The notes under the pieces: model-generated | Told to the model about the DNA's origin: nothing | Seen by the model: the letters and a program-made list of their open reading frames with translations, nothing else | Database searches by the model: none | Made by a program: the position numbers and the translations under genes | From: Deltaproteobacteria bacterium | GTDB lineage: Bacteria; Desulfobacterota; Desulfomonilia; UBA1062 | Direction: 5' to 3' | DNA length: 64,000 nt | Assembly: GCA_018433775.1 (NCBI GenBank) | Contig: JAHDQN010000073.1 | Coordinates: 1 to 64,000, forward strand | Shown: positions 8,139 to 20,300 of the stretch, piece by piece | Layout: every line of letters starts with the position of its first letter | How positions within the stretch are numbered: the first letter of the stretch is position 1

Positions 8139-9122
8139 CTACAGGAGCAGCGTCGCTACCCCGAAATAGAAGAGCAGGGTGAAGATGTCGGCCATGGCCA
8201 GGGTGACCGGGCCCGAGGATATCTTGGGGTCGAGGTCGAGCCGGTGCAGCAGTGCCGGCACGCTCAGGCCCAGGATGCAGGCGAAGCAGATCGCCAGCAG
8301 GATGCTCATGCCCACCGAAAAGGCCGGGAGAAAGGCTCCGTCCCACAGCAGGATGATGAGCCCCACGATCGTCCCGCTCGCGGCGCCCAGCAGAAAGGCC
8401 GTGCCCAGCTCGTGAAGGAAGGTCCGGGAATACCACGCGAACGTCGGCTCCATGTGGCGCAGTTTCTGGATCGTGACCGTCATGGACTGCATGGCGACGC
8501 TCTCGCCCAGCCCCAGCACCAGTGTCAGGAAGAACGCCAGGATGATGCTCCGGGCGATGGTCATCTCGAAGAAGCCGGCCAGCAGCGCGGCGATTGATCC
8601 GCCTGCGATGGTGGTAATGAGCCACGGGAACCGGAAGCGGAACGCCTGTGCCGGGGTCGCGTCCCTGACCTGGGAGATGTGGAAGCCGATGGTCTCGAAC
8701 AGCTCGTCCAGGCGCTCCCTCTCCGCGATGTCGAAGACCTCGTCCGTGAAAAACCCCACGTCGACGATCCCCGTGATCCTGCCCTGATCGTCCACCACCG
8801 GAAACGCCAGGAACTTGTACACCACGAACAGCTCGCACGCGTCCAGCACGGTTGCGGTTTCCGGAACGGTCACCACGTTGGTGACCATGAGGTCCGAGAG
8901 TTTCTGATCCGGTCGAGCGCCCAGCAGCCTGCGGGTAGGCAAAACCCCGACCAGCACGCCCTGCTCGTCTACCACGTAGAAGTAGACGATCTTCTCGCCG
9001 AGCTCCTCCTCACGGATGGCCTCCAGTGCCCGCTGCACAGTCAGATCTTTTCTCAGCCGGGTGAAGTCTTTCCTCGCGACGTTGCTCACCGGCTGGTGTA
9101 TGTGTGTTATCTCCTGTTTCAT
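8139..9122 (-). CDS. MgtE-like magnesium/cation transporter lacking the N domain
   Basis: 327 aa. Two tandem CBS domains (about residues 12-70 and 75-135) lead directly into a five-helix membrane domain (about 165-327) of the MgtE/SLC41 type, with GLGESVAMQSM and the final DIFTLLFYFGVA helix. Full-length MgtE (about 450 aa) has an extra N-terminal superhelical domain that is missing here, and there is no room for it upstream in this frame. The start is supported by GGAGGA a few bases before the ATG. The CBS pair normally senses Mg2+ and gates the pore. Transport of another divalent ion is possible. It reads toward and converges with the CbpM-like gene. Confidence 0.8.
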   Translation of the reverse strand: MKQEITHIHQPVSNVARKDFTRLRKDLTVQRALEAIREEELGEKIVYFYVVDEQGVLVGVLPTRRLLGARPDQKLSDLMVTNVVTVPETATVLDACELFVVYKFLAFPVVDDQGRITGIVDVGFFTDEVFDIAERERLDELFETIGFHISQVRDATPAQAFRFRFPWLITTIAGGSIAALLAGFFEMTIARSIILAFFLTLVLGLGESVAMQSMTVTIQKLRHMEPTFAWYSRTFLHELGTAFLLGAASGTIVGLIILLWDGAFLPAFSVGMSILLAICFACILGLSVPALLHRLDLDPKISSGPVTLAMADIFTLLFYFGVATLLL

Positions 9123-9566
9123 TGTCCTCCGTTTTTTCCTGAGTCGAAGACCCGATCAGAGCCCACCTGGAACAGACCGCTGGAAACGCTGAGCAGGTCT
9201 CAAAAAAGAGCCGGAAAATGGTAATGACGGCAACGGGGCGATCTGCCGGAACCGGTTTTGCCTGCGTATGCGGTACGTATATGCCGATGACTGAGTATAA
9301 CAACAGGAACGCCGGAAATGCAACACGAGAATAAACAACAGAAATAATTGCTCGGTCTTGGGGGAAAGCCAGCCTGCAATGACCGGGTGAGGGAATCCAG
9401 GCAAGATTCGTTGCAAACCTCTTTCGGCAGACGGGAGAAGGCAGGGGTCAAGCGTTGGATCTTGAGGGAGCAGATGATGAATCCGGCAGCCGCCTCCGGT
9501 TTTCCACCCGTGCCGCCAGGGATTGCGCATGGAACGCAGCTGCCCGTGCATGGTCCAGGGATTTTC
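9123..9566. other. Intergenic region between mgtE-like and tpsB genes
   Basis: 444 bp without a convincing gene. It probably carries the end of the adhesin operon transcript and the promoter and long leader of the mgtE-like gene. I see no strong terminator hairpin and no recognisable riboswitch. Confidence 0.5.
9294..9323 (-). promoter_or_regulatory. Candidate promoter of the mgtE-like gene
   Basis: On the minus strand, TTGCAT, an 18-bp spacer, then TATACT (5 of 6 to consensus). Transcription would begin near 9287, leaving a leader of about 165 nt before the start codon at 9122. The weak -35 box keeps confidence low. Confidence 0.3.
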
Positions 9567-11246
9567 TCAGAAGAGATCCGACTGGATATGAAAATGCAAC
9601 AGGTACTTGTCCTCCACGCTGCCGCGGTTGGTTATGGGTATGCCCAGGCTCACCCTTGCGGTGAGGAATCCGGATACATTCATTATCAGGCCGAGACCAG
9701 CGCCTGTAATGTAGTCACGGTGGGTCATGGACCCGCCGCCCGGCTTGTAGGGAAAGGCCCCGCCATGGTCCACGAAGGCGATCCCTCTGAGCCTGTAATC
9801 GACACCCGCTCCCGGGAGCCCGTTTCCTGTATGAGGCAAGGGGAAGTGGAGCTCTGCGTTGACCAGATATCCTTTATCGCCGATGAGGAACCCCTCGGGG
9901 TATCCCCGCACGGATGACGCCCCGCCGATCTGGAACTGCTCGGAAGGCGGGAGGTTCTCTTTTCTCGTGAGCTGGGCATTGACCCTGAATATGAACATCA
10001 AATCTTCTGCAAGGATCTGCTGCCGCAGAAGGGCAGGGTTGTACCGGAGAAATTCGACATCTCCGCCGAAAGCATGAACCCCTTGCGTGAATCTGTGCTG
10101 GGTGAACCAATAGCCTCCTGCATCGATTGCCTGGATGTCGAAGCCCGCGTTCATTGTCCTGATCCTGGTGCTGTACAGTGTCTCGCCGTCGAAATCTGTG
10201 GTGGATCCCTCGAAATGGAACCCCGTAAATCCGTTCAGCCTGAAGGCGGGGCCCACCATGAGCGGATGGCTCAGGTCGATGCCCGCCTCGGAAGATTCAC
10301 CGGTGATATCGAGGACCTTGTACGGGCCGGAGATGACCTCTATCTGATTGTATTCATAGGACAAGCCCAGCCTGGTCCCGAGGGTGCCCACCGGAAGGCT
10401 GTAGGCCGCCGATCCTGCGACTGTGCCCTTCTTCTTCGTGAAGAAGGCATTGAGGAAAAGGCTGTCGCGGTAACCGAAAAGGCTCCTGTTCCCCAGCATC
10501 ATTCCGAAACGGTACAGACCGACCGTATCGCTCCCTGCATTGTCTGAAAAAAGGGATGCCTGATAGTTTTCAGGCTCCCTGACTTTGATGATGCAGTCGG
10601 TCGTGCCCGGAGCGCCGCCGGGCATGAGCTCGGCCCGGACGTCCACATCGCTGGTGCTGTTGATGAAAATGAGACTCCTCTCCAGCTCGTCCAGCCTGAC
10701 GATATCCCCGCTCTTTAAGGATGTCCGATTGGTGAAAAACGATCCTCTCGTGTATCTGTTGTCCTCCACCGCGATGTTTCCGACCCGGCCCTCGATCAGC
10801 TCGATCCTGACAACGCCCTTTTCCACCTTCTGAGGAGGCAGGACCGCCCGTGCGGCAACAGACCTCCGGGCATAGAGCTCGTTGATTCGGCGGATGACCT
10901 CGAAGAGGTCCCCGATGCTTAAGTTCTTCCCCTCGTATCCGCCCGTGACGCCCTGTATCTCCTCTGGAGAGAGCACCTCTGAGCGATTCGTCTCTATCCG
11001 GCTCACGAAGATCGTCTGTTCTTCCGCCTTCAGTCCCGGCTCGGGTGCCTCTTTCGTCTTGTCCTCTATCCGGCCTTCCTCGGGAGCAGGTTTTTCCCGT
11101 TCGCGCAGCGTCTCCTCGAAGCGGTAGTATTCCTGCATTTCTTTCCCGCGTTCCCGGACAGCGCCCGGGTCGACACTCTGTGCTTCGATGTGCGCGCCCG
11201 GGAGAAAGAATCCGAGCCCCAGCAGTATCATGAAAATTTTTCTCAT
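9567..11246 (-). CDS. TpsB two-partner secretion transporter (ShlB/FhaC/HecB family)
   Basis: 559 aa with a signal peptide (MRKIFMILLGLGFFLPG, cleavage near residue 22), so it is an outer-membrane protein. After a charged linker come two POTRA modules (about residues 80-235; VEKGVVRIELIEGRVGNI is the classic POTRA strand run), then a beta-barrel. Near residue 445 the barrel contains SSVRGYPEG, the conserved loop-6 VRGY motif that plugs the pore. The protein ends with an aromatic residue (SDLF), as barrel proteins do. It lies 56 bp downstream of the giant adhesin gene on the same strand, so adhesin and transporter form one operon and this is its dedicated exporter. Confidence 0.93.
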   Translation of the reverse strand: MRKIFMILLGLGFFLPGAHIEAQSVDPGAVRERGKEMQEYYRFEETLREREKPAPEEGRIEDKTKEAPEPGLKAEEQTIFVSRIETNRSEVLSPEEIQGVTGGYEGKNLSIGDLFEVIRRINELYARRSVAARAVLPPQKVEKGVVRIELIEGRVGNIAVEDNRYTRGSFFTNRTSLKSGDIVRLDELERSLIFINSTSDVDVRAELMPGGAPGTTDCIIKVREPENYQASLFSDNAGSDTVGLYRFGMMLGNRSLFGYRDSLFLNAFFTKKKGTVAGSAAYSLPVGTLGTRLGLSYEYNQIEVISGPYKVLDITGESSEAGIDLSHPLMVGPAFRLNGFTGFHFEGSTTDFDGETLYSTRIRTMNAGFDIQAIDAGGYWFTQHRFTQGVHAFGGDVEFLRYNPALLRQQILAEDLMFIFRVNAQLTRKENLPPSEQFQIGGASSVRGYPEGFLIGDKGYLVNAELHFPLPHTGNGLPGAGVDYRLRGIAFVDHGGAFPYKPGGGSMTHRDYITGAGLGLIMNVSGFLTARVSLGIPITNRGSVEDKYLLHFHIQSDLF

Positions 11247-11302
11247 GCCCTCTTTTTCCAGCCCTTTCCCGCCTGATCAACGCCGGAAGCAGCGGATCCG
11301 GT

Positions 11303-14300
11303 TTACTCCCATTCAATCGTCCCGTCTTCTTCATCCACGATGATATCTTCATCATCAATGCCCAGCAGGCCGGAATCGTAATCAACTGTTCTCTGCACCG
11401 GAGCGGAGGGCAGTGACCTCAAGGACTCGTCGACACGCTCGCTGTCTTCTCCCCGCGGTTCCGCACGGACGAGGAGTTTGGGCAACAATCGGGTGACGCT
11501 GCTTTCCGAGCTGAATCCGTTGATGATGACATCATCCTGGTGGTGAATCACATGTGCGTCTGTCTGGAAGGTCTCGCCCTGCACAGGGAAAAAGAGATGA
11601 AACTCCAGATCCTTCGCATACAGTTGCACATCGGCATCCTCGAGAGCCCGGGGCGCATTGTCCACGATCACGCTGTAGTGTCTGTCCGTAAACCGCGCCT
11701 TCTGAGCGATGAGCGCGCGGGAGATACCGAGATTGCCTGCGGCATCGATCTCTGCTTCGCGGGCAAAGAGGGTATCGAAGAGTACCGAGTGTTCGGATGC
11801 GGCCGAGATATCGACTGAATCGGCCATATGCCCGGTTCTGCCGCTCACGCTCAGCTTTAACGGCCTGTCCTGTGCGGTGTGGAGGGCGCTGAGGTTGACA
11901 TTGCCGTCTGCCCGGATATCGATCCTCCCCGATGTCTCCACGCGGAAGTCTTGAGCGGCGGTCCCGGCCTCGCCCGTGATTGCATTCCCGTCAGGTACGC
12001 CGATGTTCAAATTGCTGATCAGGGTGACGTTCCGGCCTGAGACATTGGCTTCTCCACCGGCCATGCTGTTCGCACTCGAGTTTTCGATCGAGCCGTCGGC
12101 GATCAGGGCGACATCGCCTTCAGCGCTCGCCACGCGGTTCACCCGCATGGTGCCGTTCGATTCTGAAAGATAAATGCCTTCTTTGGCCCTGGCCGTGAGA
12201 ATACCGTCCTGAGAATCGAGCGTGAGATCGTTGTCCGCTGAGCCGATCCCCCCGTTTTCCGAGACCAGGGTGATGTCTTGTGCAGTGATCGAGGCGCTGC
12301 CGCATGGAAGATCGTAAATGGACCCGCCGGCCGTGATCAGGGCGTCGTCGCGGGTGCTCAAAGATTCGATGACGAGATCACCTCCCGACATAGCGATATC
12401 GACCCGCCCGACGGCGTCGGCCTTGAGCTTCAGCGGACGGTCTTGGGCGGTATGGACGGCATCCAGATAAACATAGCCGCCCGAACGGATGTCGATCCTC
12501 CCCGACGTCTCGACGTTGAAGTCTCTGTCCAGCGAAACGACCACGTTACCCTGCTCGTCGTAGAAAGCCTCACCCTTCTCCGCACGCACGAGCAATGTCC
12601 TCTCCTCGGGCGTCACGTCTCCGGAGGCGATGTCGGCCTTGTCGATGACCACGGTTCCGCCATAGGCGCCGATGTTCGCGTTGCTGATCAGAGTGATGTT
12701 CCTTCCCGAGACATTGGCTTCCTCATCTGCCGTGATGTCCCCGGGCAACGTGAGGATGTTCTTTGCATTGACCAGGTCCTCGTCTTGCCACACGCTCTCG
12801 GCAAAGGCCTTTTCTTCGGCATCGGTGAGGGTGTATTCCCAGTCAGGGTCATAGGAGCTGTCATAGACATCGTCGTTCGGCTCGAACGGCGTCCCGTTGT
12901 CCGAAACCCGGTGTTGGGCCTGGTACTCGGTTTTCTTATGCTGCCTGTGGGCTTGGATCGCCTCCTGCACCTTCTCATCGCTGCCCAGATTCAGATCGCT
13001 CCTGGCGTCTGCGAGCTGTTCGAGGGTATCCTCGTCAACCTCGGGGAAGTTGTAGTCCTCGATCGAGCCGTCGGCAATCAGGGCGACATCGCCTTCAGTG
13101 CTCGCCACGCGGTTCACCCGCATGGTGCCTTCTGTTTCCGTGAGATAGATGCTCTCTTGTGCCTGGGCCGTGAGAATGCCGTCCTGGGAATCGAGCGTGA
13201 GATCGTTGTCCGCTGAGCCGATCCCGCCGTTTTCCGAGACCAGGGTGATGTCCTGTGCCACAATCGAGGCGCTGCCGCATGGAAGATCGTAAATGGACCC
13301 GCCGGCCGTGATCAGGGCGTTGCCGCGGGTGCTCAAAGAGTCGATGACGAGGTCGCCCTCCATCTCTCTGATGTTGATCAGCCCCTCGGCCTCTGCTCTC
13401 AGCACGCCGCCTTTCGTGTCGATGCGTATGGCCTGCGCGGCATTGCCCACCTCTCCCTCGAAAGCGGTCAGGGTGATGTTCGTTCCCGAGATCCGGGCCG
13501 ATTCGTTGAGGCTGAAGATGCTTCCCCGGTCATTGAGGATGGACACATCGCCGTTTCGGTTCACGATGCGGTCGTTGAGAAGGATGTCTGCCGCACCCGT
13601 GCCGGTCACGTCGATGCGGGACCGGTCGCTTCCCATGAACTCGATGTCGATCGCGTGGTCTCCCTGCTGCCCGAAGAAATCGAGCACGAGCTGCTCCCAG
13701 GGGTTCAGGTCCCTGCTGTTGGAAATGGCCTGGTCGGCACCGAGATCGGCGAACCGCGCCCCCTCTCTGGGCTCATATTGTGTCGTTCTGCCATCCACGG
13801 GGTTCGAGGCCATGCTGTTCTCGACCACCACGACCCGGCTGTTCTCATCATCCCACCGGACGCGATACCGGGTTACATTGAGATTCCCGTTTACACCGGT
13901 GATCTCCGTGACCAGGGGGTTGCCCTGGTCATCGAGCTTGCCCGTGTCCGTGATCTTGATCATCCCGTTGATCCGGTTGCCCGTGTCGAGCCTGTTGATG
14001 ACAAGGTCCTGCGAGGAGTGGTTGGTCACCTCGATCTCGCCGTATCCGTCGATGACCTTGAGCCTGCCGCCGCCGGTGCTCACGATTTCGCCTGCCAGGG
14101 TGATGTTCCCTCCCGTGACCTTCACGCTCACGAGCTGGATGCACTGGTTCTCATCGTCCCAGTATGCCTTGATGTTGCTGTCGCCGGTCGTGGGGATCGC
14201 TTTTCTCCCGTCTGAACCCGCGATAAGGGCGGCGGGATCGAATTCCGGGATCGTGATCGTCCGGACAGGGATGCCGCTCTGGATCGTTCCCCTGATGTTG

Positions 14301-17300
14301 AGGATCTGCCCGCTGATCGAGATGCTCCCTCCGGATATGAGGGGATCGGGCGAATGCCACACACCGGGCGTATAGCTCTGGGCGAACTCGCGGGCCGCGA
14401 ATGTGCTCACCTCATCGCCGGTGATGTCGCCCAGGCTTTCGATGCTGCCGCTTGCGTTGACGATGTCTATCGTCCCCCCCATGTTCGTGATGTCGCCTCT
14501 CAAGACCATATCCGACCAGACACCTCCATCCGCTCCGGGCGCATCCGGGTCATAGAGGTTCTCGACCATGATCCTGCTGCCGAGGTTTTGGCCAGGATCG
14601 ACATGCACGGTGCCGTGGGAAGTGATCGTCCGGTTGTTCAGTGTTATAGCGCCGCTCAACTCCTCGGGGATCTCGAGGTCGCCCAGCTCGAGATGGGCGA
14701 GTGACTCGTTCTGGATCCGGATCATGAAGTCGTTTCCGGGGGCTTTCAGGGTGCCGTTTCCCTTCAATGTTCCGGTGATGTTGATGTCGCCGGAGCCGAC
14801 GATCGTATCCTCGAGCGAAAAACGGTCGAAGAAACCGTAGGCCGGCTCGGGGTCGTCGGGATCGCTGCGCCTGTCGATGATTTCCTGAAGCCTCGCCTCG
14901 AGCCGGGACCTCTCCTGGGCCAGGATGATTTTCACGTTGTCGTCCGTCTCGTCGCTCTCGATCCGCTCGGTCAGCTCGTCGATCCGTGCCTGGAGCTCGG
15001 CGGCTCCGTCCACATCCTCGGTGAGCACTGCAGAGATGTTGCCGAAGGCATGTCCGTCCGCGTCGATGAAGAGAGTGCGGTGGCGATTGGTTCCGCTTTC
15101 CAGAGCACCGTTGACGGTCACGGAATCGCTGGATTGAAAGGCGCTCGCGCGCGAGCCGTTGTTGTACCAGGTGATGGGAATGCCGAAGAGGGCGTATGTC
15201 CTCAGCTTTGCCCGCGCGTACCCTTCAGTGAAGGCCAGCCCCTTGAAGGCCCCTGCATTGATGTCCCCGCCCGCCTTCAGATCGGCGCCGGTATCGACCA
15301 GGACGTCGTTGTGATCGTTCAGATAGGCATAGGCCTCTACGCTGCTGAAGGGGATGCCGCCCGCGGAGAAGGACCTTGCCTCAGCCCTCGCGCGCAGGTT
15401 GTTCTGCATCCCGTCAGGGTCTTTTCCGGCAAAGACGTTGATGTCGTTGCCTGCCCTGATCTTTGCATGGGCGCCGACAACCGTGTCGTTGTCCGCGGTG
15501 ACGTTTGCGATAGCCTTTCCATCGGCCGAAGCGCCCAGGCCGAAGCCTTCGGTATAGGTAACCGTCTCTACGTTCGCCTTTGTCTGCGAATGCAGGTTGA
15601 CGTCGTTGGCCGCAAGGATTTCCGCATTCTCTCCGATCGAGGTTTCAGCGGTATTGGTGCAGGTGATGGTGGAATGGACGTCTGCCACGGCGATCGCCCC
15701 GCCCGAGGACAGGGTGGCCCTGTCATAGGCGGATACGTCGTTCGCGGCGGAGAGGGTGATGTCGCCTTGTGCTTCGATCTTCCCGCTGCCAGGGGTGCCG
15801 CTGTTCCCGGCAATGTATGCATCTGCGGCACTCGTAATGGTCGTGACGCTGTCCCCCGCAGGCCCGCCCCAGAACCCTCCAGCGCCCGCGCTCAGGTTGG
15901 CGCCGATGTTGGGCTTCGAAATACGATTGGTTGCTGCCGCGAGGATGTCCTCCCCGGCCAGGAGATCCGCATCCTGACCGATATACGCCCTGGCGGTCGA
16001 GGAAACCGTATTGCTGGTCCGGGCGCCGTTGCTTCCCACGAACCCGTAACCGGTGCTGTCTCCATGGGCGTTGAAGACGACATCGGACAGGGCGGTGACC
16101 AGGATGTCTTCATCGGCGATTATCCGTGTCGCTCCATCATCGTCTCCCGCCAGATAGGCGCTTACCGTGTTCGTCACATTCGTGCCGGCACTGGCCGATG
16201 CCCCCGCGATGATGCCTCCGGAGCCTCCATACGTCGTCGCATAGGCATTGCTCTTCCCCTGGGCGTTTACGTCTATGGATTTCGCGGACAAAGAAACGTC
16301 TTCGTCCACATGGGCGCTCACGGTGTTGGTGACCGTGGTGGAGGACATGTTGTTCCCGAGGCCCGCCAGGGAGTACGACTTCCCGTTCACGTCCGATACG
16401 ACCTCGCCGGAATGGCTCTTGGCGAGGATCTCCACATCTCCCTCGGCCTCGACATCGGCGTCCGCTCCGATATATACCTCGACCGTCCAGTCGCTGGTCG
16501 CGGTTGCCGACGGACTGACATGGCTGAAGAAAAGGCTCCCACCGACCGCGTCGTTCTCGGCCTTGATGAGTCTCGCCTGCTCCACGCCGTCCAGGTCATG
16601 GTTCCCGAAGGCCCTGATGGAGATGTTTTCCCCGGCCGAGACGGCCGAGTCGTCGCCGCCCTCGATATACGCCTTCACCACAGGCCTTGCAGAGGCCTCG
16701 ACCACCCCGGCTCCGACCGCAACCGCACCGAAGTTGCCTCCCCAGGTGCATGCCGTGCTGCTCACGTCCGCCCGCGACGTGATGTCGAGGTTTCCTTCGA
16801 GGGCGATCCGCGCATCCGATCCTGCGGCTGCGGTAACGGTGGGATTGACGCTGGAGTCCGCTTCGTTGTATCCGCCTGCGATGATGCCGCCGGCCAGGTG
16901 CTTGGAGTCCGCGTCTGCCTTGCCGGAAGCAGAGGCCGAGATCGCGAGGCTGTTCACGGTTGCCTCATCCGATGTTCCGATCCTGACGCCGTCATCCACA
17001 TAGGCCGATGTCGAGCCGTCCGAATCCACCTCGGCATAGGAGACGCCGATGGGCAGCCCGCCGGATATCGTTCCTTCCAGGCTCTCGGCCTTGTCGTCCG
17101 TGCTGGATCGTGCCGACACGGAAACGGCATCGGCCTGGTTGACGGCCACGCTCCTGCCGATATGGGCATCGACCAGGTAGTCGTTGTCTGTATAGGTGAC
17201 GGCACCCGAGACGCCCACAAAGGCGGACAGGCCGCCGGCAAAGGCCTGGTTGAGGGTCTTTTCGTCGAGGCTTGCGGAGATGTCGATGTCGCCTGTTGCA

Positions 17301-20300
17301 TTGATGGAGGAGGTGTGGCCGGGGATGTCGTCGTCGATATAGGCCCTGACCTGGCTGCGGACGTTCGCTATCCCGACGCCGCCTCCCAGGCTGGCAAGCC
17401 CGGTAGCGGCGCTTCCGGAGATCATGTCAGCGTCGATGCGCTCGTGTGCCGTGATCAGAATGTCCCTGCCGGCCTCGACCGTGGCGCTCTTTCCGATGAA
17501 CGCCGACGTGCCCGCAGGGGCTGCCGTCGGTGCGACGGTTACGGCCGATGTGGCCTGGCTTGTCTCGCTCTTGATACCGTCCATGCCATAGGTGTCGCTC
17601 AGGGCCGCGCCCATGAAGTCGTACCCTGCCTGCTCGTTCGCATACTCCGACGGGTTCGTGTAGTCCTCGTTGCCCCCTTGTGCGGCGAGGTCCTGCACAG
17701 ATGCATCGTCAGGCATCTCGCCGATGGTCAGGACCGTAACACCCCCGGCCAGGCCCACGGCGCCCCCTGCCGCGCTCACCGCGTAGACTTCAGCCTCTTT
17801 GTTCGAAAGGGCGGTGAGCTCAACGTCACGGGCAGCTTTGACCTGTGCCTGATCGCCCAGGTGGGCGGAGACGTCGTTTAAGATCGTGTGGAAGCCCAGT
17901 CCGCCCGAAAGGCCGACCGCACCGCCTGCGACGCTGCCCGAGACGGCGAAGTCGCTTACGGTGTTGACCGCGGAAACGTTCACGTCCTGCTCGGCACCGG
18001 CGCCGTCATTGTCCTGGTTCACCTTCGCGCCGCTGCCGATGTATGCCGATGTGCCAGAGTCGATGGTGCTGACCGCCACCGCACCGGCCACGCCGGCAAA
18101 GCCGCCTGCGCCCGCACCCGTGATCGTGGAGAAGTCCTCGCTGGATTCGGCCCTTACGGACAGCCCCTTCACATCCTTTGTCGTTAAGCTGCCTTGATCG
18201 TCCATCCCTGAGCAGGCGGTCACGGAGCCGGACGAATTTCCCTTTGCATCGATCTCGGCATTGCTTCCGGCAAAGGCCGTGGTATCCTTCTCGATGATCG
18301 TCACGCCGACAGCGCCGCCGATCCCCACGAGGCCGCCTGCCACGCTTCCTGCCACGATGTCCGTTTTTGTCCAATCGCCGGCCGATATGACGATGTTGCC
18401 GTCCGCATCGACGCGGGTGGACTGCTCGCCCTGTGCCGTGCCTTCCACATACGCGGATGTTTCGTTGTCGATCGAGATGATCGGCACGGCCCCGGCAAGT
18501 CCGACCGCCCCGATGCCTAAAGCGCCTGCGCCGGCGATGGAAAGGATGTCCTGAGTCGATTCGGCAACGACCTCCACATCCTCCCTGGCATTGACCAGGG
18601 CGGATTTGCCGATATAGGCCTTCGTATTGTTGTCGACCACCGTGACCTCGGCCGCCGGTCCGAGACCGACCTGGCCGCCGATGGAGACAGCGGCTCCTAT
18701 GCCCAGATGGCGCAAGTCCGTTCCGGCTGCCACGAGCACGGACTGGCTCTGGCCTGCGGAGCCCTGATCCTCGTTGATCTTCGCACCCTGGTCGATGTAG
18801 GCCGAAGTGTTGTTCCCGATCACGTTGACGGATCCGGCCAGGTTGACCGCAAGAGTCCCGGACCCGCCGCCGCTCGCCGCTATGCTCGATATGTCGTCTT
18901 TCGAAACTGCCGTGACGGCAAGCCCGCTCATCTCCATTGTATCTGCTACGGCGGTTTTTGTGGTATCGACGTCGGTATCCAGGTTGAGGTGTGCGGTATC
19001 GGACGAATCCACGCCATAGTCGTCGCCGGTGTTGTCATACGTCTGGACGATGAACCTGCCCGTCGCGACCTCGACGGCATCCCGGTTTCCGTCGGCCGCC
19101 ACCGTGGCATTTTTCCCGACAAAGGCCTCGGTCGTCTTGTCGATGACCGCCGTGACCGCCGAGGCTCCGATGCCCGCCGACATGCCGAAAACACCGCTGC
19201 CGGCTATGCTGTCGATCTCGGTGGAGTTCGCGGCTGAGATCACGATGCTCCCGTCTGCGTGGACATCCGTTGACGAGGTGTCGCCCCCCTCGATGAAGGC
19301 CTTTGTCTCATTGGTTATGGTGTAGACGGAGGCCGCGCCGCCGAAGGCCCAGTTTTTGCCGACGGCGACCGTTCCGGCGATCGAGTTGATGTCTTCCTTG
19401 GACGAGCTCTGGATCATGACGTCTTTTGTCGCATCCACGACCGCGTCGTTTCCGATGAAGGCCTGGGTGTTCTTCGAGATCACCCCCACGTCGGCTCCTG
19501 CGCCGATGCCTCCCTGCAGGCTGCCCATGAGTGCTCCGGCGATGCCGGTGATGCCGGTTTCGTCCGATGCACGGATGTTCACACTCTGTTCGGTTTCTCC
19601 CGGCTCGCCGGCAATGACTTCAGCCCCTGAGCCGATATAGGCCTTTGTCTTTTCATCGAGCGTATGGACCGCGGCGCTTCCCTGGATGGCAAGCCTCTCT
19701 GCGCCGGATCCGCCGGCTGCGACGCTGAGGATGTCCTCGTACGAAGTGGCGGTGAGGGATACGCCTTTCATGTTTTCCGTGAGCCGGTTGCCGTCGTCGT
19801 CCTTTTCCCCGGTGTATACGTCGATCCCGTCTTCTCCGAGACCCTTGGCCGTCACAACGCTGCCGCTTCCGATGTACGACTCCACGGTGTTGTCCGTGAC
19901 GATGACCGATGCCGCGCCGCCGAAGCCGGCCCCGCCTATGCCCCCGGACCCCTTGGCGATCGCGATGTTCCCGGCCACGGACAGGATGTCCGCATCGTCG
20001 ACAGCGGCAAGGGAGACATTCCCGTCCGCCGTGACGCCGCCGGTCTTTTTGCCTTCGATATACGCCTTTGTCGTGTTGGTCAGGTCGCTTACCGCCGCCG
20101 ACCCCGCGATTGCCATGCCGTCCTTGGCCCCACCGAGAGAGGCCGCGACCGTCCTGATCTCGCTCATTCCGTCGGCGGAAACCACGATGTCGCCGCCTGC
20201 CGCGATGTCCGAATCCTGCACAGAGGCTTCTGTGTCATTGTCCGTCATGTTGACCGCCACCGAGGCGCCGATGCCTGCCTTGCCGCCGTAGCTCGCGGAG

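Noticed and set aside
15050..17881. A 943-codon + strand frame inside the giant adhesin gene, and a 507-codon one at 19664-21187
   Set aside because: They lie opposite the repetitive adhesin repeats, and their own repetitiveness is the reverse complement of those repeats. No domain is visible.
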